Shown piece after piece: positions 34,510 through 42,869 of a stretch of DNA of 64,000 bases. The position numbers were made by a program, and so were the translations under genes. Source of the DNA: Halosegnis rubeus (GTDB taxonomy: Archaea; Halobacteriota; Halobacteria; Halobacteriales; Haloarculaceae). The first letter of the stretch is position 1. Every line of letters begins with the position of its first letter. Location of the stretch: assembly GCF_009184545.1 (NCBI RefSeq), contig NZ_QJOW01000001.1, positions 558,001 through 622,000 of the forward strand. Reading direction: 5' to 3'. The notes under the pieces are model-generated. The model searched no databases. It worked only from the letters and a program-made list of their open reading frames with translations, and was not told the origin of the DNA.

Positions 34510-35607
34510 ATGCACGTCGCCGTCGTCGGTGGCGGCGCGGTCGGGGTCGCGCTCGCCCGTGACCTTGCGACCGACGCCACCGTCACACTTTATGAGGCTG
34601 ACACCGTCGCCGCCGGCGCGACCGGGCGCGCCGCCGGTCTCTGCTATGACGCCTTCTCCGACCGCCGTGATGCCCGTCTCGCCCAGCGCGCGCTGTCTCG
34701 CTTTCGCGAAGCCGACGCGCTCACCGACTGCCCGTACGTCTGGCTCGCCCGCGACACCGGCGAGGACCGCGACGCCCGCCGCGCGAGCGAGATCCGCGAG
34801 CAGGCCGCGCTCGTGCGCGACCGCGGTGTCGACGTGACGACGCTCGACAGCGACGAACTCGGCGACCGATTTCCCGCCCTCGTCACGGACGATGTTGCCG
34901 TCGCGGCCGTCGCGGAGTCCGCAGGCTACGTCGACCCGGAACGGTACACGACGGAGATGGCCGCCCGCGCCCGCGAGCGCGGCGTCGACGTTCGCGAGCA
35001 CACGCCGGTGCAGCTCACCGCCGACGGCGACGTTGCGACCGACGACGGCGTCGAGCAGTTCGATGCGGTCGTCGTCGCCGCGGGCGCACACACCCGCGCG
35101 GTAGTCTCGGCCGTCGCGCCGATTCCAGTCAAGCCCTACCGGGTGCAGGCGCTCGTGACCGAATCCGTCGACCGCGACATTCCGATGGTGTTCGACGCCT
35201 CCGGCGGCTACTATCTCCGCCCTCGCGATGGCGGTATCCTCGTCGGTGACGGCACGCTCCCGGAGGAACAGGAGCCCGACGACTGGAAGCGCGACGCCGA
35301 CGCGTGGTTTCGGACCGACGCGACCGGGTATCAGGAGGCGGCACTCGGCGAGTCGTGGCCGGACGCACAGTCGTGGGCCGGGCTCTGTACCGCGACCCCG
35401 GACGGCGACCCGTTGGTCGGTGAACTCCGGTCGGGCGTGTACGTCGCGACCGGCTGGCAGGGCCACGGGTTCATGCGTGCGCCGGCAATCGCTGAGCGAC
35501 TGACGGCGCAGGTGTTCGGCGAGGAGTGGTCGGCGTTCGACCCGACGCGCTTCGCTGGCGACGAGTCGTTCGAAATCGTCGAGGGAATGGACGTGGAACG
35601 GCGGTAG
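34510..35607 (+). CDS. FAD-dependent oxidoreductase, DAO (D-amino-acid oxidase-like) family
   Basis: A 365-residue flavoprotein of the DAO superfamily (sarcosine oxidase/glycine oxidase relatives). The dinucleotide loop is GGGAVG in MHVAVVGGGAVGVALA, then ATGRAAGLC for the FAD region, and the C-terminal GWQGHGFMRAPAIAERL that closes the flavin site. The start is ambiguous: a GTG 24 bp upstream is in frame, but the Rossmann strand starts directly at the ATG. The substrate is an amine or amino acid that cannot be specified. Confidence 0.86.
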   Translation: MHVAVVGGGAVGVALARDLATDATVTLYEADTVAAGATGRAAGLCYDAFSDRRDARLAQRALSRFREADALTDCPYVWLARDTGEDRDARRASEIREQAALVRDRGVDVTTLDSDELGDRFPALVTDDVAVAAVAESAGYVDPERYTTEMAARARERGVDVREHTPVQLTADGDVATDDGVEQFDAVVVAAGAHTRAVVSAVAPIPVKPYRVQALVTESVDRDIPMVFDASGGYYLRPRDGGILVGDGTLPEEQEPDDWKRDADAWFRTDATGYQEAALGESWPDAQSWAGLCTATPDGDPLVGELRSGVYVATGWQGHGFMRAPAIAERLTAQVFGEEWSAFDPTRFAGDESFEIVEGMDVERR

Positions 35608-36042
35608 CTACTCCTCGCTGTCCGCGTGCTCGTCCGTCTCGTCGTTTTCTGTCGCCACTTTCGGCACCTCGACGTGGAGCGTGCCGGCGGCAGTCAGCGT
35701 CGCCTCGGCGGCCTCGGGGTTCACGTCGCCGCCGGGGAGTTCGGCGCGGCCTTCGAGCGTCAGCCCGCGGCCGGGGAACACCATCTCGAACTCCTCGCTC
35801 GCGTCGCGGAATCGGTCGAGTCGCACCTCGACGCCGCCGTCCTCGAAGCGCACCTGTACGTCCTCCATCTCGATGCCGGCCGCGTCGAAGACGACGAGAT
35901 ACGCGTCGTCGCTCTCCAGCACGTCCGCGACGAGCGGCCGCTCCTCCTGTACGCGCGAGGAGACCTGCCCCGCCCGCGAGAGCAGTTCCTTGCCGAGCGA
36001 CTCGCCCATCTCCTGGATGTCGATATCCGGCCGGTCGCTCAT
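35608..36042 (-). CDS. Hsp20/alpha-crystallin family small heat-shock protein
   Basis: A 144-residue protein with an alpha-crystallin-type domain across residues 42-125: YLVVFDAAGIEMEDVQVRFE opens the strand pair, and AAEATLTAAGTLHVEVPK closes it in the position of the usual G-x-L motif. The C-terminal tail is acidic. Such proteins hold unfolding proteins under heat or salt stress. The ATG overlaps the upstream zinc-ribbon stop (ATGA), so the pair is one operon. It converges with the FAD oxidoreductase, whose TAG abuts its stop. Confidence 0.85.
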   Translation of the reverse strand: MSDRPDIDIQEMGESLGKELLSRAGQVSSRVQEERPLVADVLESDDAYLVVFDAAGIEMEDVQVRFEDGGVEVRLDRFRDASEEFEMVFPGRGLTLEGRAELPGGDVNPEAAEATLTAAGTLHVEVPKVATENDETDEHADSEE

Positions 36043-36197
36043 GCGTCCAGTTCCTCCAGCCCGTCGGCGTGGCCACAGTACGGGCAGGTGAACGCCTCGA
36101 CGCCTGTTCCGTCCGGCATGTCGTACGTGTAATGGAGATTGAACATGTCCAAATCGCAGTCGTCGCGGGTACAGACGACTTCTAGGGTTGCTGGCAT
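36039..36197 (-). CDS. Small zinc-binding protein (DUF7559-like)
   Basis: A 52-residue protein, MPATLEVVCTRDDCDLDMFN at the start, with CTRDDC and a second CPYCG knuckle near the end (FTCPYCGHADGLEELDA): one zinc ribbon of C9/C14 and C39/C42 by my count. It overlaps the Hsp20 gene by 4 bp and is divergent from the DJ-1-like gene. Function unknown; the pairing with Hsp20 may point to stress response, an inference from linkage. Confidence 0.7.
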   Translation of the reverse strand: MPATLEVVCTRDDCDLDMFNLHYTYDMPDGTGVEAFTCPYCGHADGLEELDA

Positions 36198-36285
36198 ACG
36201 CCGGCCTACGCCCGCTTGGCTCTTGAACGTCCCGGCCACTTCCGTTGCCAGTACGGTTTTCTCCGTCCCCCGAGAACGGCGACTG

Positions 36286-36969
36286 ATGACAACAGCGCTG
36301 TTCGTCGTGAGCGAAGAAGGGTACTGGGGCGAAGAATGCGCAGAGCCGCTGACGACGCTCGAAGCGGCGGGCGTCGACGTGACCGTCGCGACGCCGTCGG
36401 GCGGGAAGCCGGTCGTCGACGAGCGGTCCGTCGACCCCGACAACGTCGGGGAGGACGCGGCCGCGTTCGCGATGGGCGTCCACAAGGACAACGAGGCGAT
36501 GAACAGTTCCGTCCCGATTGCGACGGTCGAGGCCGACGACTACGACACCGTCGTCTTCCCCGGCGGCCACGGCACCGAGTGGGACGTGAACCAGGACCGC
36601 GACGCCCGGCGACTGCTCCGCGACACGGCAAACGGCACCGACGGCACGGCACTCGTCGTCTGTCACGCCGTCGGTATCCTCGCGTTCACCCGCACCGCCG
36701 ACGGTGCGTTCCTCGTTGACGGGCGCAACGTCACCGGCTTCCCCAACGAGTGGGAGGAGGGTATCGTCGACGAGCACGACCGCATGCCAGACGGCCGCAA
36801 GCTCCCCTACTGGGTCGAAGACGAGGTGAAAGCCGCCGGCGGAAACTGGGACGCCGAACTCGACGCCGATACGTCCGTCACCGTGGACGGCGACCTGATC
36901 ACGGCCCGCGGTCCCGGCTCCTCCGAGGCCGCCGGCGAGACGCTGCTTGCCGAGTTGGGTCTCGATTGA
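36286..36969 (+). CDS. DJ-1/PfpI (Hsp31-like) family protein
   Basis: A 227-residue class-I glutamine-amidotransferase-like protein of the DJ-1/HchA group. The nucleophile elbow is VVCHAVG with Cys126; the conserved early Glu lies in the EEGYWGEEC region, and FPGGHG supports the oxyanion site. Relatives are Hsp31 chaperones, glyoxalase III or deglycases acting on methylglyoxal adducts. The ATG at 36286 is chosen over an in-frame upstream Met because the strand MTTALFVVSEEG is the family start. Confidence 0.88.
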   Translation: MTTALFVVSEEGYWGEECAEPLTTLEAAGVDVTVATPSGGKPVVDERSVDPDNVGEDAAAFAMGVHKDNEAMNSSVPIATVEADDYDTVVFPGGHGTEWDVNQDRDARRLLRDTANGTDGTALVVCHAVGILAFTRTADGAFLVDGRNVTGFPNEWEEGIVDEHDRMPDGRKLPYWVEDEVKAAGGNWDAELDADTSVTVDGDLITARGPGSSEAAGETLLAELGLD

Positions 36970-37397
36970 CTACTCGTGGACGTGGCGAACGACTAACACG
37001 TCGTAGCTGTCGCTGCCGATGACGGGGAAGGCGACGGAGCCGACGGCGTTCATCTGGTGGCCGGCGTTCTCACTGCCGACCACGTCCGGGTCGAGGTCGC
37101 GGACCAGCCGACGGAGCCGCGACCCGATGGCTCCCGACGAGGCGTGGTGCCCGACGCGGAGTGGCTCGAACGACGCCGCGGATGCGAGCGACGCCGCCTC
37201 CTCGCGGGCACTGTCTGCGACGGTCTCCAGCTCGAAGGACTCGTTCTCGCCGAGCCATCCGCGCTTGCGGGCGAACGGTCGCCGTCCGGAATGGCCGTCG
37301 CGACGGTGATGTCGTCGGTGGCGTGTGCCATCGACCGCACCCGTCGGACCGCCTCCTCGCTGAGTCGCGTCCCGTCGAACGCAACGAAATAGTGCAT
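36970..37397 (-). pseudogene. Universal stress protein, frameshifted
   Basis: Two frames together spell one UspA-like protein. The first begins MHYFVAFDGTRLSEEAVRR and runs to about DGDRSP; the second picks up as ARKRGWLGENESFELETVAD and continues to the stop with VGHHASSGAIGSRLRRL, the ATP-loop region and VLVVRHVHE. One base restored near 37271-37276 (minus CGT-TCG to CGT-TTC-G) gives DRFARKRGW and a continuous 142-residue protein, since 428+1 is a multiple of three. The loop also reads DVVGSENAG, perhaps two residues short. A TATA box remains, so it is a recent lesion or a sequencing error. Confidence 0.82.
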
Positions 37398-37420
37398 ACA
37401 CGAGGTTAGGCCGGTCGAGA

Positions 37421-37428
37421 AATAAATC
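37421..37428 (-). promoter_or_regulatory. TATA box of the frameshifted usp gene
   Basis: GATTTATT on the minus strand about 27 bp before the ATG at 37397; the promoter is intact even though the reading frame is broken. Confidence 0.6.
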
Positions 37429-37469
37429 GTTGTCCAAGCGACAACTGTGGGGTTGGCGTCGAGAGAAAG

Positions 37470-37544
37470 TAGCGGGAAGTAGATTTGAACTACCGATCTC
37501 CGGGTTATGAGCCCGGCGGAATCTCCTGGCTATCCTATCCCGCT
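37470..37544 (-). tRNA. Initiator tRNA-Met (CAU)
   Basis: 75-nt cloverleaf on the minus strand. Acceptor stem AGCGGGA pairs with TCCCGCT, leaving discriminator A; the anticodon stem-loop is CCGGG-CTCATAA-CCCGG with CAU; the T loop contains GTTCAAATC. The A1-U72 pair and the GGG/CCC anticodon stem mark the initiator. No intron and no encoded CCA. CCCTTATCC at 37568-37576 is a plausible promoter element. Confidence 0.93.
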
Positions 37545-37602
37545 ACCTCCTCGTATTCGAGGCGTTCGGATAAGGGTTGCCTTTCGTCACGCCGGATGGG
37601 GA

Positions 37603-38052
37603 TTAGTGTCGTGTCACACGCCAGGTGAACAGACTCTCGGTCACGTAGTTGACGACCATCCCCGCACCGATTCCGGACACCTTCGCTGCGACGAACCACG
37701 CGTCCAGCCCGGCGACCGTGAGCGTGATGTCGGGCACGCGATACAACAGCCGGAACACGCCCAACTGGACGGCGATACCGCCGATACGGACGACGTTCGA
37801 GGTGGCGAGTCGGCGGAGTGTCGCCCGCAGGCCGGCCGCACCCTCCTCCGCGAACGTGAACCGGTCGTTGAGGAGGAACATCACGACGATGGCAACCTCG
37901 ATGCCGGCGAAGACCGCGAGTTCGGGGTAGACGCCCAGCTCCCGGAGGACGGTCGCAGTCGTGATGTCGAAGCCGGCTCCGACGACCCCGACGGAGAGGA
38001 ACTGGCCGATGCGGTCGCGCGCGACGAGCGCTCGGAGCTGTTGGCGGTTCAC
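37603..38052 (-). CDS. GtrA-family membrane protein
   Basis: A 149-residue GtrA-like protein with four membrane helices (from QFLSVGVVGAGFDI to a last segment around GIGAGMVVNYVTESLF). GtrA proteins are thought to move polyprenyl-linked sugars across the membrane for cell-surface or lipid glycosylation. The final FTWRVTRH matches the family's basic end. The start is GTG overlapping the glycosyltransferase TGA (GTGA), so these two are a unit in which one makes and the other probably flips a polyprenyl/dolichyl sugar. Confidence 0.9.
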   Translation of the reverse strand: MNRQQLRALVARDRIGQFLSVGVVGAGFDITTATVLRELGVYPELAVFAGIEVAIVVMFLLNDRFTFAEEGAAGLRATLRRLATSNVVRIGGIAVQLGVFRLLYRVPDITLTVAGLDAWFVAAKVSGIGAGMVVNYVTESLFTWRVTRH

Positions 38053-38810
38053 TGTTCCTCGCGTTCGACCAGCGCGACCGGCTCCTCGCGCCCGGTGGCG
38101 AGCGCGTCGTGGAGCCGGCTGTTCGTGACGCGTTTCGCCCGGTGGCGCGCCGCGACCAGCGCCCGACCCATGTCCACGGCAGTCCGGAGCGGGTCGACCG
38201 TCGACCCGGGGGCGTCTTCCCACTCGATTGGAACCTCCCGAACGTCGTAACCGAGCGCGGCTGTCATCGCGACGAGTTCGATATCCCACGCGAAGCCCGG
38301 CTCGTAGAGGTGGTCGCGCACGTCCGTCCACGCCTCGGCGGTAATCGCCTTCGCGCCACACTGGTAATCATAGAGGTCGGCCGCGAGGAGTCGACGGGCG
38401 ACCCACGCGAAGCCGTCGCCGAGGAAGCGCCGGGCGACGGTCTGGTGACCGACGACGTTCGAGCCGGGGTGGCGACGCGAGCCGACGGCGAGCCCGTCAC
38501 CGACACGCGCGATGATTTCCTCGGCGGCGTGAGCCGGCGTGGAGCCGTCGGCGTCGAGAAAACAGCGCACGTCGGTGTCGAGCGACTCGAAGCCGGCCGT
38601 GACGGCCGCGCCCTTGCCGCGGCGGTAGGGGACGGTGTGTAGCTCCACGCCGAGGTTGGCGACGGCAGAGCGCGTCCGCTCGTCGGGAGCGTCGAGTTCG
38701 ACGCTGATGGTCTCGGGCGCGAGTGTCTCCTGGAGGGTGTCGACGTAGCGCGCGAGCCGGTCAGTGTCGGGGTCGTACGCGGGGAGTACGATTCCCAGCG
38801 ACCGGTGCAT
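38049..38810 (-). CDS. Glycosyltransferase family 2, dolichyl-phosphate sugar synthase-like
   Basis: A 253-residue GT2 enzyme. The N-terminal strand LGIVLPAYDPDTDRL and the nucleotide-sugar DXD-type site in FLDADGSTPAH are present, followed by YDYQCGAKAITAEAW, a signature of dolichyl-phosphate glucose/mannose synthases. It should charge a polyprenyl phosphate with a sugar at the membrane. The ATG at 38810 is chosen on the MHRSLGIVLPAY start. Cotranscription with the GtrA gene (4-bp overlap) supports a role in glycosylation of the S-layer or archaellins. Confidence 0.88.
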   Translation of the reverse strand: MHRSLGIVLPAYDPDTDRLARYVDTLQETLAPETISVELDAPDERTRSAVANLGVELHTVPYRRGKGAAVTAGFESLDTDVRCFLDADGSTPAHAAEEIIARVGDGLAVGSRRHPGSNVVGHQTVARRFLGDGFAWVARRLLAADLYDYQCGAKAITAEAWTDVRDHLYEPGFAWDIELVAMTAALGYDVREVPIEWEDAPGSTVDPLRTAVDMGRALVAARHRAKRVTNSRLHDALATGREEPVALVEREEQ

Positions 38811-38894
38811 GGCGGCCACTCGCACAGGGGAGAGCAAAAGCGGTTCGATGGTGACTCCACAAGACGTATTCCGGCCGAGTCTGAGGTGCCGGTA

Positions 38895-41156
38895 ATGGAG
38901 TACGGTCTCGTCCTCGTGTGGGGGTTCGCGTATCTCGTCCTCGGGGCAATCGCGCTCCCGCTCGCGGCCCGGCTGTTCGGCTCGACGGCCCGTGGTGCCG
39001 GTTTCACGCTCCCGCTCGTGTTCGCCGCGCTCGGACTCGGCGGCTTCCTCCTCGGGACGATACCCGGGCTGTTCGGTCTCCCCGCCGCCGTCGTCGTCGT
39101 CGCCGGTCTCGCGGCCGCGAGCTACCGGTTCGGAGCCGAGGTCGACCTCCGGGCCGCGGCCGGTCCAGCCGTCGTCTTCCTGCTCGGCTTCGCGTTCGTC
39201 GTCCTGCTTCGTGCCTTCGACCCCGGCGTCGCGCCGCTGGGCGGCGAGAAGTTTCTCGATTTCGGGCTGCTCCGCTCGCTGCTCCGCACCGACACGCTTC
39301 CGCCCGAGGATATGTGGTTTGCGAACGAGCCGATACAGTACTACTACGGCGGCCACGTCATCGCCGCCCTGCTGACGGAACTGCTCTCGACTGCACCCCG
39401 CTACGCCTACAACCTCGCGCTCGCGGGGTTTTACGGGACAGCGGTCTCGACCGTCTACGGACTCGCCGCGATGGTCGCAGACGACGCCGGCTACTCGCCC
39501 GTCGCCGCCGGCGCGCTCTCTGCGTTCTTCCTCGGTATCGCGTCGAATCTCTACACGGCCACGCAGTTCGTCGGCTGGCTGCTCCCGGACGGGCTGGCCC
39601 GCACCCTCGCGACTGGCCTCGGACTCGGGTCACAGGCGGTATCGGAGTTCGTCGCGTGGTCGCCCGGCGACTTCTACTACTGGTCCGCCTCGCGGCTCAT
39701 CGACGGCGCAATCACGGAGTTCCCGCTGTTCGCGTACCTGAACGGCGACCTCCACGCGCACATGATGGACGTGCCGCTTCTCCTGCTCGTCGCGGGGCTG
39801 TTGTACGCCTACTGGCGGACGCCGGCCGAGGAGCTGCGTCGTCGCCGGCTGCTCGGTCTCGGTCTCGTTCCGCCGATAGCCGGCTACATCGGCGTCGTGA
39901 ACACGTGGTCGCTCCCGACGGCGGCGCTCGGGCTGCCGTTCCTCGTGTACGCGCTCGCGCCCGCAGCCCCGCGCTCGCTCCTGACCGGCGCTGTCCCGGA
40001 ACAGCCCGCAGAGACGGACGCCCGACTCCGTGCCGAGGGAGTGCGGTTCGGAGCCGCACTGCTGCTCGCGGGCGCGACGACGCTCCTGGCGCTCGCGTGG
40101 ACCGCGCCCTTCTGGCTGGGGAGCGCCTCCAGCCGACCGATTGGCTTCCTGCCGGACCGCACCGGAGTCGGCGAACTCCTGCTCGTCCACGGTGGCTTCC
40201 TCGCCGCCTTCGTCGCCTACTATCTCACGCGGGGACGAGACCTTGACAGCCGACGCTCCCGGGCTGCCGTCGCCGGAACGCTCGTGCTCGTCGCTGTCGG
40301 CGTCGCTGTCGGCGCGCCGGCGCTCGCGCTCGTTGCCCCGCTCGTGCTCGGTGGGTGGCTCCTGTTGCGCACGGAGTCGGCCGGCTACGAGACACTGCTC
40401 GTCGTCGCGGGCGCGGGAATCGTCGTCCTCGTCGAGTTCGTCTACATCGCCGAGCCGCAGTCCCCCGACTCGCGGCTCAACACGGTGTTCAAGCTCTACG
40501 CGCAGGTGTGGGCGCTGTGGGCACCCGCCGCGGGGCTCGCGCTCGTTCGGCTTGCCGGTCTCGTTCGCGAGCGCGCGAGCGTCCCGACGCCCGGCCGACG
40601 GACGGCAATCGCCGGGCGCGTCCTGCTCGTCGTCCTCGTCGTCACGACCGGACTGTACGGCGCGCTCGCGGTTCCGTCCCATCTCGACGCGGCGAGTCCG
40701 ACGGCGAACGAGCGCGGGCCGACACTGGACGCGACGGCGTTCGTCGAGATTCGCCACGCCGAAGAAGCGCCCGCCATCGAGTACATCAGTCGGCTTGAGG
40801 GCCAACCGACCATCGTGACGGCCGCGCCCGCGGGCTACCGGTGGAACCCGTCGGACGGTAACGGCGCGAGCGCACCGGCGAGTCTCACTGGCGTCCCGAC
40901 CGTCGCGGGCTGGTACCACGAGCGCCAGTACCGCTCGCCCGAGGCGTACGAACAGCGCGTCACCGACGTGTTGGATATCTACACCGGCGAGCCGGCGACA
41001 CAGCAGCGACTCATCGAACAGTACGACGTGCGCTACATCTACGTCGGCCCGACGGAACGGGCAAAATACGGCGATATCACGGTCAGTGCGCTCGATTCGG
41101 TCGAGCAAATCGAACGCGGTGACGTGACGATCTACCGGGTCACGTCAGGAGAATAG
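38895..41156 (+). CDS. DUF2298 (YYY-type) large membrane protein
   Basis: A 753-residue polytopic membrane protein of the DUF2298 family (Chlor_Arch_YYY), with about 14-16 membrane segments. The namesake motif is seen as IQYYYGGHVIAALLTELL, along with FAYLNGDLHAHMMDVPLLLL, whose His and Asp resemble a GT-C-fold glycosyltransferase loop. The C-terminal 150 residues are extracytoplasmic and may carry a soluble domain. It is divergent from the GT2-GtrA pair, so a part in surface glycan assembly is likely, but this is inference. ATG at 38895. Confidence 0.88.
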   Translation: MEYGLVLVWGFAYLVLGAIALPLAARLFGSTARGAGFTLPLVFAALGLGGFLLGTIPGLFGLPAAVVVVAGLAAASYRFGAEVDLRAAAGPAVVFLLGFAFVVLLRAFDPGVAPLGGEKFLDFGLLRSLLRTDTLPPEDMWFANEPIQYYYGGHVIAALLTELLSTAPRYAYNLALAGFYGTAVSTVYGLAAMVADDAGYSPVAAGALSAFFLGIASNLYTATQFVGWLLPDGLARTLATGLGLGSQAVSEFVAWSPGDFYYWSASRLIDGAITEFPLFAYLNGDLHAHMMDVPLLLLVAGLLYAYWRTPAEELRRRRLLGLGLVPPIAGYIGVVNTWSLPTAALGLPFLVYALAPAAPRSLLTGAVPEQPAETDARLRAEGVRFGAALLLAGATTLLALAWTAPFWLGSASSRPIGFLPDRTGVGELLLVHGGFLAAFVAYYLTRGRDLDSRRSRAAVAGTLVLVAVGVAVGAPALALVAPLVLGGWLLLRTESAGYETLLVVAGAGIVVLVEFVYIAEPQSPDSRLNTVFKLYAQVWALWAPAAGLALVRLAGLVRERASVPTPGRRTAIAGRVLLVVLVVTTGLYGALAVPSHLDAASPTANERGPTLDATAFVEIRHAEEAPAIEYISRLEGQPTIVTAAPAGYRWNPSDGNGASAPASLTGVPTVAGWYHERQYRSPEAYEQRVTDVLDIYTGEPATQQRLIEQYDVRYIYVGPTERAKYGDITVSALDSVEQIERGDVTIYRVTSGE

Positions 41157-41873
41157 CCGGCGCTTGACGAGGTCCGGGAGGAGCGCGACGAGCCACGCGA
41201 CGACGCGCCAGCGCTTCGTCACGTAGGCGTGGCGCTTCCCCCTGCGTGCGGCCGCGACGATCTGGTCGGCCGCCGTCTCCGGCGAGCAGAGCCACAGGTC
41301 ACCCCCCGCGAGGTCGGTGTCGACGAAGCCGGGCTCGATGGTGGTGACGCCGATGTCGGCGTCGAGATGCTGGACGCGGTAGCGAAGCCCGTCACAGTAG
41401 CGCGAGACGTACGCCTTCGAGGCGTGATAGGAGGCGGCGTTCCCGTCTGCCATGTGGGCCGCAAGCGAGGAGATGCCGACGAGTCGGCCGTCGCCCTGCC
41501 GCTCGAACTGGCGACTCGCGGCGACGGCGAGTGCGGTGAACCCGAGCACGTTCGTCTCGACGGTCTGTCGTTCGCGCTCCCAGTCGAGCGACCGGTTCTC
41601 GTAGCCGACGCCGGCGTTCAGGAAGACGAGGTCGACGTGGCCCATCGCCTCGACGAGGTCGAAGAAACCCTCGCGTGCGTCTTCGGCGTCGGTCACGTCG
41701 AGCTTCGCGACGTACGCCTTCGTCGGGAGCTCGTTGCCGATGTCGACGAGCCGTCCGCGCCGGCGGGCACAGAGACCGACCTCGTACCCGTCGGCGGCGA
41801 GTCGGCGAGCGAGCGCCTCGCCGATACCGCTCGACGCGCCGACGACGACGGCCCGGCGCGGCTCGCTGCTCAC
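41145..41873 (-). CDS. Short-chain dehydrogenase/reductase (SDR)
   Basis: A 242-residue classical SDR. The NAD(P) loop is VVVGASSGIGEALA (about residues 10-23), the NAG motif is LNAGVG, Ser of the triad lies in GISSLAAHMADG, and the active site is YHASK. The C-terminus has a hydrophobic segment (RVVAWLVALLPDLV) that may touch the membrane. Substrate unknown; close relatives act on polyols or lipids. It lies 3 bp after the HAH_0734-like gene and converges with DUF2298, with which it overlaps by 12 bp. Confidence 0.9.
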   Translation of the reverse strand: MSSEPRRAVVVGASSGIGEALARRLAADGYEVGLCARRRGRLVDIGNELPTKAYVAKLDVTDAEDAREGFFDLVEAMGHVDLVFLNAGVGYENRSLDWERERQTVETNVLGFTALAVAASRQFERQGDGRLVGISSLAAHMADGNAASYHASKAYVSRYCDGLRYRVQHLDADIGVTTIEPGFVDTDLAGGDLWLCSPETAADQIVAAARRGKRHAYVTKRWRVVAWLVALLPDLVKRRLFS

Positions 41874-41876
41874 GGA

Positions 41877-42143
41877 TTAGACCGCGAGTGCGTCCTTCGC
41901 TTTGATGACCTCGACGGCATCGGCGTCGACGGTCTCCACGTCCAGGTGCATCGGGACGAAGTCGCGACGCTCGAAGTCTTCCAGCTCTGTCTCGGCACCG
42001 ACGGTACACCACAGTTGCACCTCGTCGGGACCGTGCCAGTCGCCGTTGCGCGTCACGGAAAAGCAGTACAGCTCCTCACCGTCCAGCTCGATAATCGCGC
42101 CCTTCCGGATGCCCGGGTCGCCGTGAATGATGAGACGTTTCAT
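41877..42143 (-). CDS. HAH_0734 family protein
   Basis: An 88-residue acidic protein, MKRLIIHGDPGIRKGAIIEL at the start, of the haloarchaeal HAH_0734 family, function unknown. It seems all-beta in the first half (LYCFSVTRNGDWHG, VQLWCTVGAETE) with helix at the end. No membrane or metal motif. It is followed after 3 bp by the SDR on the same strand. Family call is from recollection of conserved sequence. Confidence 0.75.
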   Translation of the reverse strand: MKRLIIHGDPGIRKGAIIELDGEELYCFSVTRNGDWHGPDEVQLWCTVGAETELEDFERRDFVPMHLDVETVDADAVEVIKAKDALAV

Positions 42144-42302
42144 ATCTACGTATTGGCGAATGGCGTAGTAAACACTTCGGAGCTATACCCGAACGAGTCG
42201 CTTCGAGGTAGGTGACCGACGCGGCGATACCCAGCCCGACCGCGGGACGCAGTCGCCGACGGCTCACCGCCCGCGCCGCCGGCTACCCACCGAATCACAC
42301 GG

Positions 42303-42310
42303 CTTTTAAC
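42303..42310 (+). promoter_or_regulatory. TATA-like box of the rpl44e operon
   Basis: CTTTTAAC about 30 bp before the ATG at 42339; the best promoter candidate for the translation-gene cluster. Confidence 0.5.
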
Positions 42311-42338
42311 GTGGGCTGTGTTAGGTGGGGCAACAACA

Positions 42339-42620
42339 ATGCAGATGCCACGCCGATTCAACACGTACTGCCCGCACTGTAACGCCCACCACGAACACGA
42401 GGTGGAGAAAGTCCGCACCGGGCGCTCCTCGGGGATGACCCACGACCAGCGGAAGACCCGACGCGGCCGCTCCGTCATCGGCAACGCCGGTCGGTTCTCG
42501 AAGGTTCCCGGCGGGGACAAGCCCACCAAGAAGACGAACCTCAAGTACCGCTGTGCCGACTGCGGCAAGGCCCACCTGCGCGAGGGATGGCGCGCCGGAC
42601 GACTGGAGTTCCAGGAATAA
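42339..42620 (+). CDS. rpl44e: 50S ribosomal protein L44e
   Basis: A 93-residue large-subunit protein near the E site. Two zinc knuckles, C11/C14 (YCPHCN) and C72/C75 (RCADCGK), and the basic middle with the KTRRG motif mark the family. The ATG in [10 protein letters not shown] is preferred over an upstream extension. It starts the archaeal cluster rpl44e-rps27e-aIF2a-nop10-PAC2, whose order is conserved across archaea. Its TAA overlaps the start of rps27e as TAATG. Confidence 0.96.
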   Translation: MQMPRRFNTYCPHCNAHHEHEVEKVRTGRSSGMTHDQRKTRRGRSVIGNAGRFSKVPGGDKPTKKTNLKYRCADCGKAHLREGWRAGRLEFQE

Positions 42621-42811
42621 TGGCCGGGAGCTTCATCACCGTCGCCTGTCCGGACTGTGAGAACGAACAGATAGTCTTCGAGAAGCCCTCGAATGAGGTC
42701 TCGTGTGCCGTCTGTGGCCACACGCTCGTGACGCCGACCGGCGGCATCGGTGCCGTCGAAGGCGAGGTCGTCGATGTCGTCGAGGACCGCACGACCGACC
42801 CGCTCGCGTAA
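42620..42811 (+). CDS. rps27e: 30S ribosomal protein S27e
   Basis: A 63-residue small-subunit protein with a zinc ribbon, C10/C13 (ACPDCENEQ) and C29/C32 (SCAVCGHTL). The sequence [20 protein letters not shown] is a clear match to archaeal S27e. Its ATG shares a base with the rpl44e stop. It is 58 bp from the aIF2-alpha start, so the operon probably continues. Confidence 0.96.
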   Translation: MAGSFITVACPDCENEQIVFEKPSNEVSCAVCGHTLVTPTGGIGAVEGEVVDVVEDRTTDPLA

Positions 42812-42869
42812 CGCCCGGCGTCTGCTTCATCACGAACCGTTTATCCACTCCACCCCGCTATCCGTAGGT

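Noticed and set aside
33655-35466. 603-codon minus-strand frame opposite two genes
   Set aside because: Antisense shadow of the luciferase-like and FAD oxidoreductase genes; no start context, untypical composition.
38805-38894. 30-residue N-terminal extension of the DUF2298 protein
   Set aside because: The extension is hydrophilic and overlaps the divergent glycosyltransferase start; the first membrane helix follows the ATG at 38895.
42076-42267. Possible 63-codon gene ([20 protein letters not shown]) before HAH_0734
   Set aside because: Runs on into HAH_0734 in another frame, is basic, and has no recognisable relative; probably promoter and spacer DNA.
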